Assembly: GCA_035689185.1 (NCBI GenBank)
Contig: DASSLY010000013.1
Span: 1-43,751 of the forward strand
Direction of reading: 5' to 3'
Length of the DNA: 43,751 nucleotides
DNA from: DASSLY01 sp035689185
GTDB lineage: Bacteria > Actinomycetota > Actinomycetes > Actinomycetales > Dermatophilaceae
Shown here: positions 37,523 to 43,751 of the stretch, piece by piece
How the letters are laid out: each line of letters opens with the position of its first letter
Position numbering within the stretch: position 1 is the stretch's first letter
Program-made: the position numbers and the translations under genes
The notes under the pieces: model-generated
Seen by the model: only the letters and a program-made list of their open reading frames with translations
What the model was told of the DNA's origin: nothing
Database searches by the model: none

Positions 37523-38454
37523 CCAGTCCCACCCAACAAGCGGGTTCTCCGGCGCCGACCGCCGCGCGGAACCGGATCGCCGGCGCACCCATCTCCTGGG
37601 GAGTTTGCGAGGTCCCGAACTGGGGCTACCAGCTCACCCCCGCTCGGGTGCTCGCCGAAATGCAGAGCGTCGGCCTCCTCGCCACCGAACTCGGCCCTGA
37701 CGGGTTCCTCCCGGCCGACCCGCAGCAGATGGCTAGCGTGCTCGACACGCACCACCTGACCGCGGTGGGCGGCTTCACCCCGGTCCTCATGCACCAGGCC
37801 GGTCACGACCCGCTCCCCGAGATCAGCCGGATCCTGGCCGGTTACGACGCCACCCACGCCGAAGTCCTTGTGCTGTCAGCGGTGTCCGGACTCGACGGAT
37901 ACGACACCCGGCCGATCCTTGACGAAGACGGCTGGAAACGGCTGCTGGACAACCTGAACCGCATCGCTGGGCTGGCGTCCGAACACAGCGTGCGCGCAGT
38001 GCTCCACCCACATGTCGGCACCATGATCCAGTCCGGTTCCGAGGTGCTGCGGGTGCTGGAAGGGTCCTCCATCGACCTGTGCCTGGACACCGGGCACTTG
38101 CTGATCGGAGGAACCGATCCGGCGGAGTTGACCCGCCAGTCGCCGGAGCGCATCGCCCACACCCATCTCAAGGACGTGGACAGCTCCATCGCGCAATATG
38201 TCCGCGCCGGCCGGCTCACCTATACCGAGGCCGTCATCCGGGGCATGTACAGGCCGCTGGGCACGGGGGACGTCGACATCGCCGCCATCGTGAACACGCT
38301 GCAAGGCATCGGTTACCAGGGGTGGTACACCCTGGAACAGGACACCATCCTGGCCGAGGAGCCCCGCGGCGAGGGACCCGTCCAGGATGTGCGGCTCAGC
38401 GCCGACTACCTTCGCGGCCTGCTCACCACGGCATCGCCGCCGGCGTCGCAGTGA
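37519..38454 (+). CDS. Inosose dehydratase/isomerase-like TIM-barrel protein (IolE type)
   Basis: This is a 311-residue sugar-phosphate isomerase/epimerase-like barrel. The IolE-type opening 'APISWGVCEVPNWGYQL' is clear. Metal ligands are visible in 'VLHPHVGT', 'LCLDTGHLLIGG', 'HTHLKD' and 'GWYTLEQD'. IolE dehydrates 2-keto-myo-inositol to the diketone used by IolD, so both steps are present. Some relatives (IolH, IolI) are isomerases, so the exact reaction is uncertain. ATG 37519 overlaps the truncated dehydrogenase. It is the last gene of the operon, followed by a hairpin at 38513-38538. Confidence 0.86.
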   Translation: MTSPTQQAGSPAPTAARNRIAGAPISWGVCEVPNWGYQLTPARVLAEMQSVGLLATELGPDGFLPADPQQMASVLDTHHLTAVGGFTPVLMHQAGHDPLPEISRILAGYDATHAEVLVLSAVSGLDGYDTRPILDEDGWKRLLDNLNRIAGLASEHSVRAVLHPHVGTMIQSGSEVLRVLEGSSIDLCLDTGHLLIGGTDPAELTRQSPERIAHTHLKDVDSSIAQYVRAGRLTYTEAVIRGMYRPLGTGDVDIAAIVNTLQGIGYQGWYTLEQDTILAEEPRGEGPVQDVRLSADYLRGLLTTASPPASQ

Positions 38455-38512
38455 TGCGACGGATCGACAGTCCTTCGAGGGCTTCTCGTTCCCAGCGATG
38501 CCGTTGATCGAC

Positions 38513-38538
38513 AGGGTCCGGACCCCCGGTCCGACCCT
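38513..38538. terminator. Strong hairpin between convergent operons
   Basis: AGGGTCCGGACC (38513-38524) pairs with GGTCCGACCCT (38528-38538) around a CCC loop, with one bulged C. It lies between the cyclitol operon (plus) and the SWIM gene (minus) and just touches the SWIM stop codon. It is probably a bidirectional terminator. There is no U-tract. Confidence 0.6.
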
Positions 38539-39536
38539 CAGTCGGGCGGCTCCGCGAGCACCTCGTACAGCGGGGCGAGGAACGTGACCAGGGCGGGGCC
38601 GCCCAACGGCGCTCCGGGCGCGGGAAGCTGACGCAACAACAGGTCGGTCGGCAGCTCGGCGTGGAGGGGCAGCGCCGGGACGGGCGCTCCCGTCCAGAAG
38701 TCGCCACCAGCCAGCGACAGATCGGCCAGCGCCATCATTGACCCGACCCGGGGACCTTCCACGGGTGTGGCCGCCTGATCCTCCGCGAGGTGGACCGGGT
38801 CACCGCCGCGCAGCTCCCGGAGCCGGTTCAGCAGCGCATCGCGACGGCGTCCGCGCCAGAGCAGGATGGCGAACGGGTCGTCGTCGAAGCTCTCCGCGAG
38901 CAGGTAGAACGTGGCCGCGAGGTGCTTGCACGGGACCTCCCAGTCCGGGCAGGAACAGCTCAGCGCCAAGTCCGTGGCCCGTTGCGGGAACAGCGGCGCG
39001 CCGGCGGCCGCGAAGACGTCCTCCAGGTCGCCCGGCATCTCGCCGGCCAGCAGCCGGGCACTGTGGATCGCCTGCTCCGCAAGGGTCACCTCCACCTTGG
39101 CCCAGACCAGCTCGCTGAAGGCGGGCAAGCCGACCGACACCTTGTATGGCGACCTGCGGGACCCTTGCACCGACGCCGTGACCACACCCGGGGCCACGGT
39201 CAGGGACATCACCTGACCCCGCCGGGCGTAGCTCTTGCCGCGGGTCAGCCTGGACCCCAGCGCGAAAGACTCCAGCACCTCGATGAAGCGCCGTGACCAC
39301 CAGTGCTCCCCGATGGCCCCTCGCGCGCTGCGAGCCAAGGATCGCAACGTACCCGACGAAGGCGCCACGTCGGCTGGTCGGAGGTGTGGGGCCGATCTGC
39401 GCGGCGTTCTGCCCGGCGCGCTCGTCCATCCCTGCCGTCCGCCAAGCGGGCCGGGACTTCGGCGAAGTGCCGCGCACCTGCGCCAGCCGGCCGACCCGCC
39501 GCTACCGAAATCGACGGGTCCGTCCCCGCGGGTCAT
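38538..39536 (-). CDS. SWIM zinc-finger protein
   Basis: The SWIM signature CxCx6CxH is seen in 'LSCSCPDWEVPCKHLAA'. The N-terminal core 'RGAIGEHWWSRRFIEVLE', 'RLTRGKSYARRGQV' and 'VQGSRRSPYKV' is the standard lead-in of actinobacterial SWIM proteins that usually sit beside SNF2-type helicases. No such helicase is in the window. The start is uncertain. ATG 39536 gives 332 residues with an Arg/Gly-rich extension of 70-80 residues, but the family-like part begins near 39330. GTG 39368 is possible, and a neighbouring frame around 39300-39430 also looks codon-biased. It lies 64 bp after the CHAT gene on the same strand. Confidence 0.8.
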   Translation of the reverse strand: MTRGDGPVDFGSGGSAGWRRCAALRRSPGPLGGRQGWTSAPGRTPRRSAPHLRPADVAPSSGTLRSLARSARGAIGEHWWSRRFIEVLESFALGSRLTRGKSYARRGQVMSLTVAPGVVTASVQGSRRSPYKVSVGLPAFSELVWAKVEVTLAEQAIHSARLLAGEMPGDLEDVFAAAGAPLFPQRATDLALSCSCPDWEVPCKHLAATFYLLAESFDDDPFAILLWRGRRRDALLNRLRELRGGDPVHLAEDQAATPVEGPRVGSMMALADLSLAGGDFWTGAPVPALPLHAELPTDLLLRQLPAPGAPLGGPALVTFLAPLYEVLAEPPD

Positions 39537-39600
39537 CGAGCACCCGTTGCCGGTCGCTCTGCATACCGGCAGCTCGTCGTCGCCGCCGTGGTGGGGCGGC

Positions 39601-41667
39601 TCAGCCGAACCGATAGGTGACCCAGCGGACATCGACGCTGCCATTGGCGCCGTAGGCGAGCACGGTCACCTTCGCGTAGTCCTCGCGGTCGACGTGAACG
39701 GCCAGCACGGAACCGACGGGCAGCTCGTGCGCGGATCGGCCCGGGTTGGCGGCACCCTGCTGGTATGCGGCCACGGCCAGCTGTGCGGGTGACACGGCAG
39801 CGAACGCCATTCCGGGGAGCACGGCGGCACCCAGCGTCGTCTCGTCCCACACGGCCAGCTCCGAGCCGCTCCAGCCCAGATGTCCCTCGAACTGGAACAA
39901 CGAGGTCAGCTCGCCGGTCAGCAGATCTGCGTTGACCGCCGGCCCCAGCCGGACCTGGCCCTCGTAGACGACGCGCGGCGCGCCGACAGGCACCGCCGCA
40001 GAGGTAGTGATCCGCACCTGCGGCGCTGCCGTCGTCACACCGCCCGGGGAGGCTGTTTCGCCGGCCTGCCCTACCGGAGCGGACGTGGCAGCCGTCGCCC
40101 CCGCCGGCAAGGGAGGTGATCCCTGTCCGAGCCGCGACCCGACCAGCACCGCCAGACCGAGGAAAAGGACAGCGCCCGCTGCGGCACCCGCCCGCCGGCG
40201 GAGCACGTGTCCACCGACACCGTCGCCGTTCGGGCGCTGCACCGACGGGGTGAGCGAGCCTGAGCCCGCGTCATCAGCATCCGGCATCCGGCCCGGGCCG
40301 GCGCGCTCCAGCGGAGGTGCCCCGCTCAGCGGGGGTATGCCGATGACAGGCTCCGCAGCACCGGCGCCATCGAGCCGGCCGAGCAGCTCGCCCACCCGGG
40401 GATCGCCGGGCGCCTCCCGCCGAAGCTGCTCCAGCAGCGGCCCGGCCACCGCCGGCCGCCCGTCTGCGACGGCGGCAGCGGCCGCTGCATACAACTCCTG
40501 GACTCGTAGCTGCGGCGAAAGCTCCTCGACGGTGCGCGCGGTGACGAGCTCGAACGGCTGCTCGGTCGCGGACTGGAGCAGCACCGGCGTGCCCCACTCA
40601 GCGTCCTGGTCGCCGCCGCCGATGGCCTTGCGCGCCTCGGCGACGGCCGCCTCGGTCGGAAACCCGCGCGACATCGCGTAGTAGAACTCGTGCGAGAACG
40701 CGAGGGCGGCGCGGTCGGACACCTCTGCCTGCATGGCCACCACGGCGGGCAGCCCTTGCCGGACCAGGCTCTGGCCCACCCCGGACCAGGCGTCCTGCCC
40801 GCTGGTCCGGGCTCCTTCACACGCATTGAGGACGGCCAACTGCATCGACTGCGCGTCGTGGAGCAGGGTGCCGAGGAACGAGCCGCCGACCCTGTGCGCC
40901 GTGCCGTCGGGGCGTTCGAAGCACAGCACGCCCTCGGCTGCGCCCTCGTCGAACGCGCCGTGACCGATGAAGTGGAAGACGTGGAAGCCCTCGTAGGACA
41001 GGTGCCGCTGCAGGGCGGCGACCGTCGCGTCCCGCTCCACCACGACGTCGAGCAGACCCGCCTTCACCAGGTCGGCGGTGTTCGCCACAACGAGCGTCTC
41101 CTCCTTGTCCACCTCCAGGTATGCCGCGTCGGACGGGCTGCTGATCATCACCAGGACCCGCAGTGGCGGGTCCACCCGCACCGGCCGGCTCGGAACCGCG
41201 GTGTCGTAGTAGCGGACCACCGGGGTCTGCGCCGACAGGGCCAGGAAGCGGCCGAGCGAGGGCGCGAAAACGTACTCCCAGGGGATGTCGTCCAGCCCGG
41301 GCACGTTGGTGAGGTTGAGTCGGACCCGCAAGCCGTGGTCCTGGCCGGTCGCCGCGGTGAGACTGTCGGTGAAGCACCGACCGACGTCTCCGGAGAACAC
41401 CGCGTCGAACAGTCGTGACCCGTACTCCTTCACCGACCGCGTCCTCGGGATCGGCGGCGACAGCCGACGCGAACTGACCCGCGGCGGACCTACGGTGAGG
41501 CGGAACAGCTCCAGCTCGGCAGGGATGAACGGCAGCACGAAACTGCCACTGGCCTCACCCGCTGGTGAGCTCGCCACCCGAACGCGGTAACCGGCCTGGC
41601 GGCCGGCCGCGGCATCGGCGCAGTCGAAGGCCAGGTCGAGGTCGAGGTAGCTCCACTGCACAGGCAC
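39601..41667 (-). CDS. Membrane-anchored CHAT-domain protease
   Basis: This is a 688-residue caspase-like protein. The CHAT domain has the catalytic His236 in 'FIGHGAFDEG' and Cys283 in 'LNACEGARTSGQD'. A preceding beta-rich part ('VRLNLTNVPGLDDIPWEYVF') is typical of CHAT proteins. One hydrophobic segment at about 492-511 ('GAVLFLGLAVLVGS') follows a linker. The last 170 residues, beginning Thr/Ala/Pro-rich, form a separate domain, probably outside. GTG 41667 was chosen because AGGAGAGG is spaced 10 bp upstream and the CHAT N-terminus begins right after it. An open frame beyond is shadow sequence. Such proteins are used in signalling and in phage-defence cell-death systems; the trigger here is unknown. 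Confidence 0.85.
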   Translation of the reverse strand: MPVQWSYLDLDLAFDCADAAAGRQAGYRVRVASSPAGEASGSFVLPFIPAELELFRLTVGPPRVSSRRLSPPIPRTRSVKEYGSRLFDAVFSGDVGRCFTDSLTAATGQDHGLRVRLNLTNVPGLDDIPWEYVFAPSLGRFLALSAQTPVVRYYDTAVPSRPVRVDPPLRVLVMISSPSDAAYLEVDKEETLVVANTADLVKAGLLDVVVERDATVAALQRHLSYEGFHVFHFIGHGAFDEGAAEGVLCFERPDGTAHRVGGSFLGTLLHDAQSMQLAVLNACEGARTSGQDAWSGVGQSLVRQGLPAVVAMQAEVSDRAALAFSHEFYYAMSRGFPTEAAVAEARKAIGGGDQDAEWGTPVLLQSATEQPFELVTARTVEELSPQLRVQELYAAAAAAVADGRPAVAGPLLEQLRREAPGDPRVGELLGRLDGAGAAEPVIGIPPLSGAPPLERAGPGRMPDADDAGSGSLTPSVQRPNGDGVGGHVLRRRAGAAAGAVLFLGLAVLVGSRLGQGSPPLPAGATAATSAPVGQAGETASPGGVTTAAPQVRITTSAAVPVGAPRVVYEGQVRLGPAVNADLLTGELTSLFQFEGHLGWSGSELAVWDETTLGAAVLPGMAFAAVSPAQLAVAAYQQGAANPGRSAHELPVGSVLAVHVDREDYAKVTVLAYGANGSVDVRWVTYRFG

Positions 41668-42065
41668 CGCCGCCAATCCTCTCCTGCTTCGACCCGAATC
41701 ATCCTCACGTATAGCGCACCGTCCGGCGCCGCACCCCTTGACCCCGACGCCCTTGCGGTCGTGTGGGCGCGATCGAAGCCAGCCGGAAACCCGTTCACCA
41801 GCGCCGAGAGCGGCAAGGGTGGTGTCCTCGCCCTGGTCGGCGACCCAGTCCCCGAGCGCGGCGAAGGAACGGGCACCGGCCAGGACTGAGGTGTTGGGGC
41901 TCCGTCCAATCACGGACCTAGGCCGACTGCCACGAACTGGACATGGTGAGACAGCTCCTGAGTTGGCTCACGAACCGCTTGTTGGGAGCTGGTCAGGGCT
42001 GTGACCTGGGGTGATGCAGTGCGGAGGGTGGGTTTTCACGCACTAAGGTCGTCGCCTACAGTGCC
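41668..42065. other. Intergenic stretch before the transposase
   Basis: About 400 bases with no supportable gene, holding the CHAT promoter and presumably the left end of the IS1634-type element. GGTGTTGGGGCTCCGTCC near 41890-41907 resembles the IS3-type end at 43542 (GGTGTGTGGCTCCGTCC) in the same orientation, with one or two mismatches. It may be a remnant of an earlier insertion. No terminal repeats could be paired. Confidence 0.35.
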
Positions 42066-43543
42066 GTGGTGGCCTTCATCCGGCGGGTGAGGACCGCGTC
42101 GGGAGCGACCGCGGTGCAGATCGCGGAGTACGCCGACAAGCGGCAGCGGATCATCAAGCACGTGGGCTCGGCGCACACGCAGGCCGAGCTCGGGGTGCTG
42201 CTGGAGCGGGCGCGTGAGCTGCTGCAGGATCCGGCGCAGGGGGTGTTTGAGCTTCAGGTGAAGGCCGCGCCGGTGGTGACGCCGGTGGTCCAGGCACCAC
42301 GGGCCGCCACGTTGTTGGGCGCTGACACCTCGGGCGCGGCCGCTGTGCTGGTGGGTGGGCGCGACGGTCCGGGTCGGGTGGTCTCCACGGACTCCCGGCT
42401 GCTGTTCGGGGCTCTGGCGGGGGTGTTCACCGCGTTGGGGTTCGACGCCCTACAGGATCTGGTGTTCACCGACCTGGTGATCGCGCGGGTCGTGGAGCCG
42501 ACCTCGCTGCTGGACGTCGGCCGGGTCCTGACCGACCTGGGTCGGGCGCCGGCCAGCTACGCGACGATGAAGCGCACGCTCAAGCGGGTCGTGGCCTCGG
42601 ATGCGGCCTCGGATGTGGGGACCTACCGCGACCAGCTCGCGGGCTGGTGCTTCGAGCACGCCCAGGCCGGCGGGGACGTGTCGCTGGTGTTGTACGACGT
42701 GACGACCCTGTACTTCGAAGCCGAGAAGGAGGACGACCTGCGCAAGGTCGGCTACTCCAAGGAGCGGCGCGTTGACCCCCAGGTCGTGGTCGGGCTGCTG
42801 GTCGACCGGGGCGGTTTCCCCCTGGAGATCGGCTGCTTCGAAGGCAACAAGGCCGAGACGGCGACCATCATCCCGATCGTCAAGGCATTCCAGACCCGCC
42901 ACGGCCTGGCCGACATGGTCGTCGTCGCGGATGCCGGGATGCTGTCCGCGACGAACCTGCATGAGCTCGACCAGGCGCAGCTGCGGTTCATCGTGGGCTC
43001 CCGGGTGGTCAAGGCCCCGATCGACCTGGCGTCCCACTTCCGTTGGCACGGCGACGCGTTCGTTGATGGGCAGCTGATCGACACCATCACCGCCAAGACC
43101 GGGCACGACAGCCAGAACAACGACGCACTGCGGGCGGAGCCGGTGTGGGACCCGGCCGTGCACGGCCGGTCCTGGCGGGCGGTGTGGGCGTACTCGACCA
43201 GACGGGCGGTCCGTGACAGCCGCACCCTGACGGTGCAGGAGAACAAGGCCAAGGCCGTCGTCGCCGGCGAGAAGGCCGCCCGCACCCCCCGCTTCGTCAA
43301 GACCAGCAACGGCTCCCAGAGCCTGGACGAGGTGTCCCTGGCCCGGGCCCCGACGCCTGGTCGGGCTCAAGGGCTACGTCACCAACATCCCCGCCCACCT
43401 CATGCCCGCCAGCGAGGTCATCGAGTCCTACCACGACCTATGGCACGTCGAGCAGTCCTTCCGGATGAGCAAGACCGACCTACGCGCCCGGCCCATGTTC
43501 CACCACACCCGCGACGCCATCGAGGCCCACCTGACCATTGGGG
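42066..43543 (+). pseudogene. IS1634-type DDE transposase, frameshifted and truncated
   Basis: The opening 'FIRRVRTASGATAVQIAEYA' is that of the IS1634/IS4-related transposases. Catalytic Asp residues are in 'LVLYDVTTLYFEAEKEDDL' and 'VVVADAGMLSATNL'. A four-C run at 43348-43351 shifts the frame. Beyond it the correct protein continues in another frame as 'RLVGLKGYVTNIPAHLMPA', 'SYHDLWHVEQSFRMSKTDLR' (with the catalytic Glu) and 'HHTRDAIEAHLTI'. One C too many explains the shift. The product then ends at 43540 where IS3-type sequence begins, missing the last 60-80 residues. The element is therefore doubly inactivated. Confidence 0.85.
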
Positions 43544-43751
43544 TGTGTGGCTCCGTCCGGACAGTGACCCAATAGGAGAGGATGTCTCTCATGGAGAAGG
43601 GTCATCATTTCGAAATACCGTAAGTTCACCCCGGAGTACCGCGACGAAGCGGTGAAGATGGTGATCCACACGCAGCGTCCGATCGCGGAGGTCGCCCGCG
43701 AGCTGGGCATCAACGAGGGAACGTTGGGAACGTGGGTGAGTAGGTACCGGG
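43541..43751 (+). mobile_element. Left end of an IS3-type element inserted in the transposase gene
   Basis: The junction follows codons for 'EAHLTI' of the IS1634-type transposase. The element begins near GGGTGTGTGGCTCCGTCCGG (43541-43560) and holds the start of its orfA. It continues beyond the window, so the right end, target duplication and orfB are not visible. The exact first base is uncertain by a few nucleotides. Confidence 0.7.
43607..43751 (+). CDS. IS3-family transposase OrfA, N-terminal part
   Basis: The frame reads 'SKYRKFTPEYRDEAVKMV' followed by 'RPIAEVARELGINEGTLGTW', the HTH of IS3-type OrfA proteins. It is open to the window edge. The frame has no ATG, GTG or TTG between the stop at 43565 and 'SKYRKF'. 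GGAGAAGG at 43593-43600 is placed 6 bp before ATT 43607, so ATT seems to be the start, or an original ATG has mutated. Confidence 0.8.
   Translation, partial: MSKYRKFTPEYRDEAVKMVIHTQRPIAEVARELGINEGTLGTWVSRYR

Overview
The window is high-GC DNA (about 70% by eye, not counted) with many GTG starts, GGAGG-type ribosome binding sites and actinobacterial gene families: a GlpF-DhaKLM operon, a single-chain acyl-CoA carboxylase, SWIM and CHAT proteins, DUF1905, and IS1634/IS3 transposases. It most likely comes from an actinobacterial chromosome. I cannot name the genus.

Layout. (1) 1-4.7 kb, plus strand: end of an aquaporin-type channel, then DhaK, DhaL and a long DhaM-HPr-Enzyme I fusion, forming a PEP-driven dihydroxyacetone kinase operon. 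(2) 4.7-8.9 kb: an alpha-alpha toroid protein, a small exported protein followed by a tandem repeat and a strong hairpin, and a STAND-like ATPase. (3) 8.9-14.8 kb: two methyltransferases, a CDP-alcohol phosphatidyltransferase divergent from the second of them, an MFS transporter, a 3-hydroxybutyrate dehydrogenase and an alpha/beta hydrolase. (4) 14.85-25.2 kb, minus strand: one collinear block with a 1875-residue carboxylase (BC-BCCP-CT), a KAS III enzyme with a large unrecognised N-terminal extension, a PhaB-like acetoacetyl-CoA reductase, a ribbon-helix-helix regulator with a promoter/operator directly upstream, and a PHB-depolymerase-family esterase. (5) 25.2-28.5 kb: poorly coding DNA with small genes (a possible ORF just upstream of the carboxylase, a basic small protein, SRPBCC, DUF1905, PEBP). 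(6) 28.5-38.5 kb: a LacI-type regulator divergent from a cyclitol/sugar-acid operon (ALDH, IolD, HpcH/HpaI aldolase, Gfo/Idh/MocA, D-2-hydroxyacid dehydrogenase, SDR, an internally deleted inositol dehydrogenase, IolE-like). (7) 38.5-43.75 kb: SWIM zinc-finger protein, membrane-anchored CHAT protease, then a frameshifted IS1634-type transposase cut by the left end of an IS3-type element that runs off the window.

How the parts may work together. The most interesting block is (4). Carboxylase, KAS III and PhaB together could make acetyl-CoA to malonyl-CoA to acetoacetyl-CoA to 3-hydroxybutyryl-CoA, bypassing the reversible PhaA thiolase. The depolymerase-family esterase and the neighbouring 3-hydroxybutyrate dehydrogenase would handle the degradative side. 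No PHA synthase is visible. The operon-like arrangement is seen directly; the pathway is inference. Block (6) has recognisable IolD and IolE-like enzymes but no IolB, IolC, IolJ or IolA, so it is either a relic or a variant cyclitol route.
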